27,244 bases of DNA from an uncultured Collinsella sp. (GCA_900550825.1 URTZ01000005.1:1-27244), one strand, 5' to 3'; positions 8,503 to 15,866 are shown, counted from the stretch's first letter. Numbers and translations are program-made. Notes: generated by a model not told the origin, from the letters alone.

Positions 8503-9461
8503 GCAATGCCCGCTCGACGAAGGCCCATACGGATCAGGCTGTCACAGACCTGCGGGAACGTCATGTCGTCTGTGTGGCGGATCTCATCCGGATACAGCGA
8601 CGTATCGGTCATGCCGGGAATGGTGTTGGTCTCGAGGATGACGGGGCCGTCCTCGCTCACGATAAAATCGCTGCGCGAGATGCCCACGCAACCGAGGGCC
8701 TTGTGAGCAGCACAGGCAAGCTCCTGAGCGCGAGCGTAATTCTCGGGTGAAATCTGCGCCGGAATACGATGGATGTCCGTAGGGTCGACATACTTCACGT
8801 CCAGATCGTAGAACTCACAGTCCTCGGGCTTGCGAATCTCGACAATCGGCAGGGCGCGCACGTCGTCCTCGCCGTACACGCCGACGGTGATCTCGGTACC
8901 CTCGATGCACTTCTCGACCAGCACTTTGTCGCCGTACTCAAACGCCTTGGCAATTGCCGCGGGCAGCTCGGAGGGCTCATGGACCAGGGAAATGCCATAG
9001 CTGGAACCGTTGACGGCCGGCTTCACAAAGCAGCGCTCGCCACAAACCTCGACGATATGATCGATATCGACTTCATCGCCCACCTCGAGCGCAAGGCCGG
9101 GGGCAATGGGGATGCCCGCCTTGGCGTATAAGAGCTTAGAGACCTCCTTGTCGGCACCGCAGGCGCTGGCAAGCACGCCCGAGGCCGTGTAGGGGATACC
9201 CAGGGTCTCCATGGCGCCCTGCATGGCACCATCCTCGCCGCCGGCACCGTGCATGGCGATAAACGCCACGTCAAAGCCGCCGGTCGCCATGGTTACCATA
9301 AAATCATCAGCGGCCGTGTCGAGCAGCTCCACCGAGGTGTAGCCGGCTTCCTTCAGTGCCACCACAACGTTCTTTCCCGAATTGAGCGAGATCTCGCGCT
9401 CGGCGGAATGACCGCCCGCCAAGACCGCTACGTGCATGTTCTCTAGGCTTTTACCCGGCAT
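8496..9461 (-). CDS. ddl: D-alanine--D-alanine ligase
   Basis: This 321-residue ATP-grasp enzyme joins two D-alanines for the peptidoglycan stem peptide, a cytoplasmic step before MurF. Visible family motifs: 'GGHSAEREISL' in the N-terminal domain, 'HGAGGEDG' followed by 'GIPYTASGV', the ATP-binding 'KPAVNGSSYGISLV', 'GTEITVGVYG' and the C-terminal 'LETNTIPGMTDTSLYP' that holds the catalytic metal ligands. Length is typical. The ATG at 9461 has AGGAGG about 9 nt upstream; an internal Met (residue 9) just before 'HVAVLAGG' has no comparable site. A candidate promoter lies in the spacer shared with rlmN. dinG overlaps its end. Confidence 0.95.
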   Translation of the reverse strand: MPGKSLENMHVAVLAGGHSAEREISLNSGKNVVVALKEAGYTSVELLDTAADDFMVTMATGGFDVAFIAMHGAGGEDGAMQGAMETLGIPYTASGVLASACGADKEVSKLLYAKAGIPIAPGLALEVGDEVDIDHIVEVCGERCFVKPAVNGSSYGISLVHEPSELPAAIAKAFEYGDKVLVEKCIEGTEITVGVYGEDDVRALPIVEIRKPEDCEFYDLDVKYVDPTDIHRIPAQISPENYARAQELACAAHKALGCVGISRSDFIVSEDGPVILETNTIPGMTDTSLYPDEIRHTDDMTFPQVCDSLIRMGLRRAGIAC

Positions 9462-9501
9462 GGGCAGACTCCTCCTCTATAATTTCTGCAGCTGATACCA
9501 T

Positions 9502-9532
9502 ATTGTAGCGATACCCTCTACGTTTCCCCAAA
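9502..9532 (-). promoter_or_regulatory. Candidate promoter for ddl
   Basis: On the minus strand TACAAT (9502-9507) matches the -10 consensus at five of six positions and sits about 40 nt before the ddl start. A weak TTGGGG -35-like hexamer lies 18 nt further upstream. This is a pattern match only; the spacer (9462-9546) must also serve rlmN, for which no clear hexamers were found. Confidence 0.35.
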
Positions 9533-9546
9533 ATCGAAAGGCTTCC

Positions 9547-10599
9547 ATGAATCCCAGGACTAAATCTCAGGACATTCGCGACTTGAGCCAAAACGATATT
9601 CGCGAGCTCGTGGCCGAACTTGGCCAGCCAGCCTTCCGCGCGAAGCAGCTCATCGAATGGGTCTTTGAGAAGAACGTTTGTTCGTTTGACGATATGACCA
9701 ACCTTCCCAAGGCTTTCCGCGAGCAGCTTAAAGAGGCTTTTGCCTTTGACACGCCGACTGAACTAACCAAGCAGGTTTCCAAAGATGGCTCTCGCAAGTA
9801 TCTGCTCGAGTACCACGACGGCGTTTCCGTCGAGACTGTCGGTATGCCCCGTCGTAACAAGCTTTCCGTCTGCGTTTCCACCCAGGCTGGCTGTGGCATG
9901 GGCTGCGCCTTTTGCGCTACCGGTCTCAACGGCCTCAAGCGCTCTCTGACCGCTCAAGAGATCGTCGACCAGGTACTTCATGTATCCAACGACTTTGGCG
10001 AGCGCGTCACGAGCGTTGTCTTCATGGGCCAGGGCGAGCCGTTTGCCAACTACGACGAGGTTCTCAAGGCGTTGCGAATCCTCAACGACCCCGATGGCAT
10101 CGGTATCGGTGCTCGTCACCTCACCGTCTCTACCAGCGGCGTTATTCCCGGTATTCGCAAATTTGCCGACATCCCCGAGCAGTTCACGCTTGCCGTTTCC
10201 CTGCATTCCGCCATCCAGTCGACACGCAATAAGCTCATGCCCGGTGTTAAGAAGTACACGCTACTTCGCCTTCACGAGGCGCTTCAACTCTACACCGAGA
10301 AGACTGGCCGCCGCCCGACCTATGAGTATGCCATGATCGAAGGCGTCAACGATACGAATCCCGAGATGCAGGCGCTCTGCGACTTCTGCGAGGGAACGTT
10401 GTGCCACGTTAACCTGATTCAGCTTAACGACATCGAGGGCAGTCCGCTCAAGCCTTCGCCGATTCATAAGGTTGAGGATCTTCAGCGTCGTCTTGAGTCC
10501 CGTGGCATCGAGACCACGATTCGTAACTCCCGTGGTAACGATATTGACGCTGCTTGCGGACAGCTGAAGCAGCGCTTCAAAGTTCAGAAGAACGCATAG
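9547..10599 (+). CDS. rlmN: Dual-specificity rRNA/tRNA adenine-C2 methyltransferase RlmN
   Basis: A 350-residue radical-SAM enzyme that methylates C2 of A2503 in 23S rRNA, and in characterised homologues A37 of some tRNAs. The CxxxCxxC cluster motif is C116, C120, C123 (CGMGCAFC), and the second essential cysteine is C337 in 'DAACGQL', so both methyl-transfer cysteines of the family can be placed. 'GQGEPFANYD' and 'STSGVIPGIR' are further signatures. The ATG at 9547 has GAAAGG 5 nt upstream. It is a single-gene unit on the lagging strand, divergent from ddl and followed by a strong terminator. Its wobble positions favour T more than its neighbours, which hints at high expression or different history. 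Confidence 0.96.
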   Translation: MNPRTKSQDIRDLSQNDIRELVAELGQPAFRAKQLIEWVFEKNVCSFDDMTNLPKAFREQLKEAFAFDTPTELTKQVSKDGSRKYLLEYHDGVSVETVGMPRRNKLSVCVSTQAGCGMGCAFCATGLNGLKRSLTAQEIVDQVLHVSNDFGERVTSVVFMGQGEPFANYDEVLKALRILNDPDGIGIGARHLTVSTSGVIPGIRKFADIPEQFTLAVSLHSAIQSTRNKLMPGVKKYTLLRLHEALQLYTEKTGRRPTYEYAMIEGVNDTNPEMQALCDFCEGTLCHVNLIQLNDIEGSPLKPSPIHKVEDLQRRLESRGIETTIRNSRGNDIDAACGQLKQRFKVQKNA

Positions 10600-10617
10600 G
10601 GGAGTCGCATCCCAAAA

Positions 10618-10633
10618 CGTTTCATGTGAAACA
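10618..10633. other. Degenerate parS-like site downstream of rlmN
   Basis: CGTTTCATGTGAAACA matches the 16-bp parS consensus TGTTTCACGTGAAACA at 14 of 16 positions. It lies in the rlmN-terminator spacer, about 2.1 kb from the three perfect sites, so it could be a secondary ParB site. Confidence 0.5.
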
Positions 10634-10636
10634 TCG

Positions 10637-10673
10637 AACGACCCCGGTTGCAGAATATGCAACCGGGGTCGTT
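10637..10673 (+). terminator. Intrinsic terminator of rlmN
   Basis: A perfect 15-bp inverted repeat (AACGACCCCGGTTGC / GCAACCGGGGTCGTT) with a 7-nt loop lies 37 nt after the rlmN stop. The 3' side runs into GTTTCAATTATT, a modest T-rich tail. Confidence 0.85.
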
Positions 10674-10734
10674 TCAATTATTGACATTAATTTTGAATCA
10701 GCTGCTACCTGTCCCATTTTTTACGGCCAAAATA

Positions 10735-10770
10735 AGGGGTCCTTGTCTCGTGAATCAGACAAGGACCCCT
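10735..10770 (-). terminator. Intrinsic terminator of the rsmG-parA-parB unit
   Basis: A perfect 14-bp inverted repeat (AGGGGTCCTTGTCT / AGACAAGGACCCCT) with an 8-nt loop. Read on the minus strand it is followed by TATTTT, and it lies 28 nt after the stop of the small membrane protein, so it most likely ends the par transcript. It may also back up the rlmN terminator on the other strand. Confidence 0.8.
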
Positions 10771-10790
10771 CAAAATATGCTGAGTAATTG

Positions 10791-10802
10791 TTAGGTACCT
10801 AA
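10791..10802. repeat. 12-bp palindrome TTAGGTACCTAA, copy 1
   Basis: A perfect palindrome that overlaps the stop codon of the small membrane protein. An identical copy lies at 14295-14306. Confidence 0.5.
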
Positions 10803-11053
10803 TAACCTACATTTTCCCATTGGTTGTTAACCCAACTTTGGTTAATCTTGGGATTCTTCGTTACCTGAGCAGTACGCATGGCAACATCTTCGGTCATAAC
10901 ATCCATTTTCTTTTTGGAAGTATCGACGATATCTTGCGCGCCACGAAGCAAACGACCTCGCAGTTCATCGTCTGTCGCGATCTTATAGCCAGCAAAGGCA
11001 CCAGCCGCGACAGTCGTCGCCAATGCAATCGCTGTTAAAATTCTATTCCTCAT
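10799..11053 (-). CDS. Small membrane-anchored protein coupled to ParB, unknown function
   Basis: An 84-residue protein: a short basic N-terminus, one hydrophobic alanine-rich segment (about residues 5-22) and a charged, helical C-terminal part with Lys/Asp-rich turns, ending in 'NQWENVGY'. It loosely resembles YtxH-type small membrane proteins, but I cannot assign a family. The start at 11053 has AAGGAGG 5 nt upstream inside the end of parB, and the reading frames overlap by 11 bp, so translation is coupled to parB. A longer frame starting 18 nt upstream lacks a ribosome-binding site. Its position as last gene of the par unit suggests a link to chromosome segregation or the membrane, but that is inference. 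Confidence 0.75.
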   Translation of the reverse strand: MRNRILTAIALATTVAAGAFAGYKIATDDELRGRLLRGAQDIVDTSKKKMDVMTEDVAMRTAQVTKNPKINQSWVNNQWENVGY

Positions 11054-11948
11054 CTTGGCCTCCTTGATCAAACTGAATCATTTCGCCAAGAATACGAGAG
11101 AGCTCTTCCTCGTCTTTAAACTCAATCTCAATCTTATTCTTTCCACGCGAGCTCTTCACACGCACGTTGGTATTAAATACCTGACGAAGCACGCGGGCAG
11201 CCTTTTTAAAAGACTGAGGCGTTGCAGGCCTCGGAGTCTTAGGTGTCTCTCCGGCAGAAAACAACGGAGCAAGATTTTCTGTCGCTCTTACGGAAAGGCC
11301 CTCTGCAACAACCTTCTCAGCAAGTCGAATTCGTGCATCCTCATAGGGAACTGCAAGAATCGCACGTGCATGACCAGCAGTAAGTTTGCCCTCAAAAATC
11401 ATCTGCTGAACAACTTCAGGAAGATCGAGAAGGCGCAGCGAGTTTGTAATTGCAGAGCGTGACTTGCTGACTGCCTTCGACAATGCCTCTTGGGTCATAC
11501 CGCTGGCATCGATAAGCTGGCGATAGCCCTTAGCCTCTTCGACAGGATTCAGATCAGAACGCTGAAGGTTTTCGATAAGAGCAAGAGCCAGCATCTCTTC
11601 ATCATTTACCTCTTTAATGATGACTGGCAATTCTTCAAGGCCAGCAAGCTTCGACGCCTGGTAACGACGCTCACCAGCGATGATCTCATAGCCGTTTCCA
11701 TGCTTGCGAACCAAAAGCGGCTGCAAAACGCCATGTTCTTGGATTGACTCGCTCAACTCGCGAAGTTCAGTTTCGTTAAAGTGAATTCGCGGCTGATTAG
11801 GGTTGGGAACGATATCCTCAATAGGTAGTTTTGTTTCAGATGCGGCATTTGAAGCCGATGCAGCCGAACCGCCGGTCTCATACTCGGCCTCTGAGACCAA
11901 AGCATTGAGTCCACGTCCCAATCCGCCACGTTTCTTTACACTAGGCAC
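11043..11948 (-). CDS. parB: Chromosome-partitioning protein ParB
   Basis: A 301-residue CTP-dependent DNA clamp that loads at parS and spreads to build the partition complex. The basic N-terminal segment 'GGLGRGLNALV' is the ParA-stimulating peptide; the CTP-binding domain contains 'NPNQPR', 'GERRYQA' (usually GERRWRA) and 'ENLQRSDLNP'; the helix-turn-helix around 'TQEALSKAVSKSRSAITNSL' reads parS; the C-terminal part (about 240-301) is the dimerisation domain. The start is GTG at 11948, with AGAGGTGATC, a near-complete anti-16S match, just upstream. It overlaps parA by 8 bp. Three perfect parS sites lie upstream of parA. Confidence 0.96.
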   Translation of the reverse strand: MPSVKKRGGLGRGLNALVSEAEYETGGSAASASNAASETKLPIEDIVPNPNQPRIHFNETELRELSESIQEHGVLQPLLVRKHGNGYEIIAGERRYQASKLAGLEELPVIIKEVNDEEMLALALIENLQRSDLNPVEEAKGYRQLIDASGMTQEALSKAVSKSRSAITNSLRLLDLPEVVQQMIFEGKLTAGHARAILAVPYEDARIRLAEKVVAEGLSVRATENLAPLFSAGETPKTPRPATPQSFKKAARVLRQVFNTNVRVKSSRGKNKIEIEFKDEEELSRILGEMIQFDQGGQDEE

Positions 11949-12741
11949 GCTTGATCACCTCTTTTGCAAGGTTCATATAAGCTTTTGCACCTTTATTTTG
12001 AGGTGCATAGGTAATTACCGGTTCTCCAAAAGACGGAGCTTCTGAGATTTTAACCGTACGGGGAATCAGCGTCTTAAACGCCTTATCACCAAAGTACGAT
12101 TGAACCTCCTCAACAACCTGATTCGATAGAGAAGTACGCGAGTCATACATGGTCATAAGCACACCGTAGGTGTCTAAGCCCTTGTTCAGACGTGATTTGA
12201 CCATCTTCATTGACTCAAGCAGCTTCGTAACGCCCTCGAGTGCGTAATACTCGCACTGGATCGGAATCAAAACGCTATCTGCTGCAGTCAAGGCATTGAT
12301 AGTAAGCAGGCCGAGCGAAGGAGGACAGTCAATGAAAATGAAATCGAACTCGTCCTGAATCGGCTCAAGCAAATCTTTAAGGCGGGTTTCACGAGCGATT
12401 GCGCTTACGAGCTCAATTTCCGCGCCTGCAAGCTGAATTGTAGCCGGAATTACGAATACCTTTTTGCAATTTGTATCAAGAACAAGCGATTCTGCCGGCA
12501 CATCATTCAACAATGCATCATAGATGCAGTGATCAAGGTCTTCTTTTTCAATTCCGAATCCACTGGTGCTGTTTCCCTGCGGATCAAAATCGACAATCAG
12601 TGTCTTACGACCCTGCTCACCCAGTGCTGCTGCAAGGTTTACAGCCGTCGTTGACTTACCGACGCCGCCTTTTTGATTGATGATTGCAATGATACGCGTG
12701 TCTTTTGCGCTCTTAGAACGCTTAACGTCGCGAAATCCCAC
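11941..12741 (-). CDS. parA: Chromosome-partitioning ATPase ParA (Soj)
   Basis: A 266-residue deviant-Walker ATPase that forms an ATP-dependent nucleoid-bound gradient along which ParB-parS is moved. The deviant Walker A KGGVGKS is at residues 24-30, 'DFDPQGNSTSG' follows, and 'IFIDCPPSLG' is the Walker B region. The N-terminus has a basic extension of about 15 residues before the first strand. The GTG at 12741 is preceded by AGGAGG with a 4-nt gap. The spacer upstream holds three parS sites, so ParB may repress or bend its promoter. In Bacillus the homologue Soj also controls DnaA; here parA sits only about 3 kb from the origin. Confidence 0.96.
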   Translation of the reverse strand: MGFRDVKRSKSAKDTRIIAIINQKGGVGKSTTAVNLAAALGEQGRKTLIVDFDPQGNSTSGFGIEKEDLDHCIYDALLNDVPAESLVLDTNCKKVFVIPATIQLAGAEIELVSAIARETRLKDLLEPIQDEFDFIFIDCPPSLGLLTINALTAADSVLIPIQCEYYALEGVTKLLESMKMVKSRLNKGLDTYGVLMTMYDSRTSLSNQVVEEVQSYFGDKAFKTLIPRTVKISEAPSFGEPVITYAPQNKGAKAYMNLAKEVIKRA

Positions 12742-12780
12742 GGTCCCTCCTGGTGTGTATTAAAGCTGTCAAACGGAGGA

Positions 12781-12796
12781 TGTTTCACGTGAAACA
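12781..12796. promoter_or_regulatory. parS site 1 (ParB-binding)
   Basis: TGTTTCACGTGAAACA, a perfect match to the 16-bp bacterial parS consensus, 40 nt upstream of the parA start codon. Confidence 0.95.
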
Positions 12797-12819
12797 TTCC
12801 GAATCGATATTAACCGCCA

Positions 12820-12835
12820 TGTTTCACGTGAAACA
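12820..12835. promoter_or_regulatory. parS site 2 (ParB-binding)
   Basis: A perfect parS sequence, exactly 39 bp from site 1. Confidence 0.95.
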
Positions 12836-12858
12836 CTGCAAGTTGTTGGTATCCATTA

Positions 12859-12874
12859 TGTTTCACGTGAAACA
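12859..12874. promoter_or_regulatory. parS site 3 (ParB-binding)
   Basis: A perfect parS sequence, exactly 39 bp from site 2 and directly abutting the rsmG stop codon at 12876-12878. Confidence 0.95.
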
Positions 12875-12875
12875 T

Positions 12876-13613
12876 CTAGGCAAGCGGATTCTTCTTTGCC
12901 ACGCCATTTGCACGAGGCAATGAGACGGATGCTGGATGACTCTTCTTAAGAACAATGAACTCCCTGTGACCCAAGCCTTCAGGCAAATCAATTGCGTCAT
13001 TCAGAAGCAAAGTGAAGCCGCAAATCTTAGCTGCTGACATGCCGGAAGCAAGCTCCTCATCCGAAGGATTGCCCTTGGTTATAACAAATAGCCCTCCATC
13101 CTTCAGATACGGAGCCGCATACTCAACAAGAATCGGTAGAGGGGCCAGTGCGCGGGCGGTTACAACAGAGAACTGCTTCTTATGGCTTCGAGCATATTCT
13201 TCAAGACGATCATGAACCGCATGAGCATGTTTCAATCCAAGAGCATGGACAAAGGAATTAACCGCATCAACCTTCTTGCCAACAGAGTCAATATAAGTAG
13301 CTTTACGATGCGTGGTTATGGTTAATGGAATACCAGGGAAGCCCGCACCTGTTCCCATATCGAGCAAAGCTCCCTCAGGAGCCTTGTTGATATAGGGGAG
13401 CAAAACAAGTGAGTCGAGGATATGAAGTACTGCAGCATCTTCTACGTTAAGAATACGGGTGAGATTGGTTGTCTTATTTGTTTCTAGAACCAAATCCAAA
13501 TGCTGAATACATTTCCTCAGCTCAACATCAGTTACGCTCAAGGAATACTCTTTGCAATAGAAAGCTAGACGACTCAACATCTCGTCAGTTTGCTGATCAG
13601 TAAGTACTAACAA
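12876..13613 (-). CDS. rsmG: 16S rRNA (guanine-N7) methyltransferase RsmG (GidB)
   Basis: An SAM-dependent methyltransferase that modifies G527 of 16S rRNA; loss gives low-level streptomycin resistance in several bacteria. The SAM-binding motif is LLDMGTGAGFPGIP (about residues 83-96); 'TTNLTRI' and 'HILDSL' are further RsmG signatures, and 'VVTARALAPLP' follows. I place the start at TTG 13613 (245 residues) because AAAGGAG lies 6 nt upstream; a frame starting at TTG 13661 would begin inside the terminator stem of the upstream unit. rsmG heads the par cluster as in many bacteria. No convincing promoter was found between the khpB terminator and this start. Confidence 0.92.
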   Translation of the reverse strand: MLVLTDQQTDEMLSRLAFYCKEYSLSVTDVELRKCIQHLDLVLETNKTTNLTRILNVEDAAVLHILDSLVLLPYINKAPEGALLDMGTGAGFPGIPLTITTHRKATYIDSVGKKVDAVNSFVHALGLKHAHAVHDRLEEYARSHKKQFSVVTARALAPLPILVEYAAPYLKDGGLFVITKGNPSDEELASGMSAAKICGFTLLLNDAIDLPEGLGHREFIVLKKSHPASVSLPRANGVAKKNPLA

Positions 13614-13659
13614 CGAAAGCTCCTTTCTGACAAAAATCAGCGTATCGAGAACTTTTGAC

Positions 13660-13691
13660 AAAAAAAGGGGACGTGGAAACCACGTCCCCTT
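13660..13691 (-). terminator. Strong intrinsic terminator after khpB
   Basis: A 12-bp perfect stem (AAGGGGACGTGG / CCACGTCCCCTT) with a 3-nt loop, followed on the minus strand by seven T. It ends the rpmH-rnpA-yidD-yidC-khpB unit. Confidence 0.93.
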
Positions 13692-13709
13692 AGCATAAAC
13701 TCGAGAAGA

Positions 13710-14279
13710 TTATCGAGCAACAATCACCACATGGCGATCAGGGTCAGAACCCTCAGAATGAGTATCAACGGCATCATTGCCACGAAGTGCAATGTGAACC
13801 AGTCGACGCTCGTAGGCATTCATGGGCGGAAGCGAAACACTCTTATGAGTGCGAATGGCACGCTCGGCAGCAGACTGAGCCATGGAGGCAACCTTGTCCT
13901 GACGGCGGCTCTTGTATCCCTCGACGTCCACTACAACCGGATACCTAAAGCCAAGTTTGCGGCTCACCAGCAAAGAGAACATAACCTGAAGGGCATCAAG
14001 GGTGCGACCATGACGGCCAATGAGAACAGCAAGGTCGGGAGCCGTTACATCCAAAATCAGCTCACCCTCGTCGCCCTCATACTCATCGATAGGAGAGTTG
14101 GCGGCATCGAAGTGCGAAAGGATGGAACGCAGGATGGAAATCGCAACATCGGCAATGGTGTCGAGCTCCTCATCGGTCAGCTCTTCACCAGCCTTGTAGC
14201 GCTGTGCAATCTCGGGATAATCGCCCGCGACCTGCGGGGCAACCTCCTCAAGCATATCCTCGATGATCTCTTCAGACAT
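13710..14279 (-). CDS. khpB: KH-R3H RNA-binding protein KhpB (Jag/EloR)
   Basis: A 189-residue RNA-binding protein with a KH domain (core 'LIGRHGRTLDALQVM', about 95-110) and a C-terminal R3H domain ('YERRLVHIAL' then 'EGSDPDRHVVI'). The homologues bind many RNAs together with KhpA and affect cell elongation and division in streptococci. The N-terminal 75 residues are acidic and do not look like the usual Jag_N domain. Start at ATG 14279, with GGAG 6 nt upstream; a TTG four codons earlier has no site. It follows yidC, the conserved order in Gram-positive and actinobacterial genomes. Confidence 0.92.
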   Translation of the reverse strand: MSEEIIEDMLEEVAPQVAGDYPEIAQRYKAGEELTDEELDTIADVAISILRSILSHFDAANSPIDEYEGDEGELILDVTAPDLAVLIGRHGRTLDALQVMFSLLVSRKLGFRYPVVVDVEGYKSRRQDKVASMAQSAAERAIRTHKSVSLPPMNAYERRLVHIALRGNDAVDTHSEGSDPDRHVVIVAR

Positions 14280-14294
14280 AACGTACTCCAAAAG

Positions 14295-14306
14295 TTAGGT
14301 ACCTAA
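14295..14306. repeat. 12-bp palindrome TTAGGTACCTAA, copy 2
   Basis: Identical to 10791-10802; it lies in the 44-nt spacer between yidC and khpB, just upstream of the khpB ribosome-binding site. Confidence 0.5.
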
Positions 14307-14323
14307 ATAAGATTGATATCCCA

Positions 14324-15094
14324 CTACTTCTTCTTGTGCGGGCGCGGCTTCTTCTCTCGCCGAGTGACCTCAACCTGCAGCGGAGCGTTCTTAAGACGCT
14401 CCTCCTCATCGGCCTTCGCCTTGTCGATGACCTTCTGCGTCACAAAAATCTGCTGGATAACCTGCCAAGCAGACGAGACGTCGTAGTACAGCAGAACACC
14501 AACGGGAAGGCTCCAGCCCATCCAAAGCATCATGACCGTCATGACAACGGCCATCATACGCATGCTCTGAGCCTGCTGGCCGGTCTGGTTGCGCGACATA
14601 TAGAGCTGCGGAATCAGGGTCAGGACGGCGAACAGGATCAGGCAAACCAGCGCAGGCAGTGCAACCATAAAGCCATCGGCAAAGGAAGCGCTCGGCGTGG
14701 TGGTCAGGTCGGGCAGGATGTTGAAGAACGAGAACGTGCCGTCGTTAAAGTACTGCGGCAGGTTGCGCAGCAATGTAAACAGGGCGAACAGGATAGGCAT
14801 CTGAATCAGCAGCGGCAGACAGCCAGCCATGGGGTTGAACTTGTTCTCGCTGTAGAACTTCTGCATCTCCTCGGCCTGACGCTGGGGATCGTCGGCATAG
14901 CGCTCCTGGATCTCGAGCATCTTGGGCTGCAGCACCTGCATGCGAGCCGTCGACTTGGTCGACTTGAGCATGAGCGGCGTCAGCAGCAGACGGATGATGA
15001 CCACCAGGATGATGATGGACAGGCCCCAGTCGACCGCAAAGGTCTGGATGAGCTTGAGCAGCTCGAAAAGGATGTTAACGATCCAATCCCACAT
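14324..15094 (-). CDS. yidC: Membrane protein insertase YidC/Oxa1
   Basis: A 256-residue polytopic protein that inserts and folds membrane proteins, alone or with SecYEG. About five transmembrane segments are visible, with the conserved arginine of the hydrophilic groove (R35, 'VVIIRLLLTP') in the first core helix and a cytoplasmic helical hairpin ('EIQERYADDPQRQAEEMQ') after it. There is no lipobox signal peptide and no large periplasmic domain, as in actinobacterial YidC. The C-terminus is a basic tail ('RREKKPRPHKKK') that may contact ribosomes. The ATG at 15094 has GGAGG 9 nt upstream. Confidence 0.95.
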   Translation of the reverse strand: MWDWIVNILFELLKLIQTFAVDWGLSIIILVVIIRLLLTPLMLKSTKSTARMQVLQPKMLEIQERYADDPQRQAEEMQKFYSENKFNPMAGCLPLLIQMPILFALFTLLRNLPQYFNDGTFSFFNILPDLTTTPSASFADGFMVALPALVCLILFAVLTLIPQLYMSRNQTGQQAQSMRMMAVVMTVMMLWMGWSLPVGVLLYYDVSSAWQVIQQIFVTQKVIDKAKADEEERLKNAPLQVEVTRREKKPRPHKKK

Positions 15095-15123
15095 GTAAGT
15101 TTTCCTCCGATAGCGAGTGCCCG

Positions 15124-15348
15124 CTAGGGCACAGGGTCATAACCGCCGACGTGCAGGGGATTGCAGCGAGCGATGCGCCTCACGGCAAGCCAGCAGCCTC
15201 TCAAAACACCGTGCTTCTCAATCGCCTGGATGGCGTATTGCGAGCACGTTGGGTAATAAATGCAGGCGTCAGGCAATAAGGGCGAAATAACCTGTTGATA
15301 TATGCGAATAGGAGCGATGGCAACACGTCGCAAAACGTGATTGCTCAT
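15124..15348 (-). CDS. yidD: Membrane protein insertion efficiency factor YidD
   Basis: A 74-residue peripheral membrane protein that helps YidC-dependent insertion. It has the family signature 'CIYYPTCSQYAIQAI' and the C-terminal 'RCNPLHVGGYDPVP', with the conserved cysteines in place. Its ATG overlaps the rnpA stop in an ATGA arrangement, so translation is coupled. Confidence 0.95.
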   Translation of the reverse strand: MSNHVLRRVAIAPIRIYQQVISPLLPDACIYYPTCSQYAIQAIEKHGVLRGCWLAVRRIARCNPLHVGGYDPVP

Positions 15349-15683
15349 CGCTCCTCCCCGGCAACGCCGGCGCGCTTCATAAGCGAACGCAACGCCTTGT
15401 CCATCTCCTGCGGCGAGGAAACCCTCGTCTTGGGAGTTGCAAACAAGATGATGTCATAACCCGCAACGGGAAATCCGCAGCTGCGGGCGGCCTCGCGCAT
15501 CACACGCTTAGATCGGTTGCGCACGACGGCACAACCGAGTCGCTTAGCACCAACGAAGGCGACCCTTCCGGAGTCGCCTTCGCCAACCGATTCACATATG
15601 GTCATTCGAATCAGAGGGTGATTGAAACGACGCCCCTGACTGAACACATGCTCGAAATCTTGCCGAGACTTAATAGTCTTCAT
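15345..15683 (-). CDS. rnpA: Ribonuclease P protein component
   Basis: The 112-residue protein subunit of RNase P, which with the RNA subunit (not in this window) trims the 5' leader of tRNA precursors. The RNR motif 'VVRNRSKRVMREAAR' (about residues 53-67) and the N-terminal 'FEHVFSQGRR' are typical. It lies 20 nt after rpmH in the conserved rpmH-rnpA order and overlaps yidD by 4 bp. Confidence 0.95.
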   Translation of the reverse strand: MKTIKSRQDFEHVFSQGRRFNHPLIRMTICESVGEGDSGRVAFVGAKRLGCAVVRNRSKRVMREAARSCGFPVAGYDIILFATPKTRVSSPQEMDKALRSLMKRAGVAGEER

Positions 15684-15703
15684 GCGAGATGTGTGTATCG
15701 CTG

Positions 15704-15838
15704 CTAGACAGTGAGACGCTTGCGGCCCTTGGCGCGACGACGGGCGAGCACGGCACGACCACCCTTAGTGGCCATACGGGCACGGAAGCCATGGGTCTTG
15801 GCACGCTTACGCTTATTAGGCTGATACGTACGCTTCAT
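15704..15838 (-). CDS. rpmH: 50S ribosomal protein L34
   Basis: The 44-residue ribosomal protein, beginning MKRTYQPNKRKR and ending in the basic 'RRRAKGRKRLTV'. Start at ATG 15838 with AGGAGG 8 nt upstream; an upstream in-frame start at 15898 would add 20 residues not found in L34 and lacks a site. It is the first gene left of the origin, as in most bacteria. Confidence 0.97.
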   Translation of the reverse strand: MKRTYQPNKRKRAKTHGFRARMATKGGRAVLARRRAKGRKRLTV

Positions 15839-15866
15839 CTTAAGTTCCTCCTGCTGCATTTCGAGT

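Noticed and set aside
13614..13661. 16-residue extension of RsmG starting at TTG 13661
   Set aside because: It starts within the upstream terminator's T run and has no ribosome-binding site, whereas TTG 13613 has AAAGGAG.
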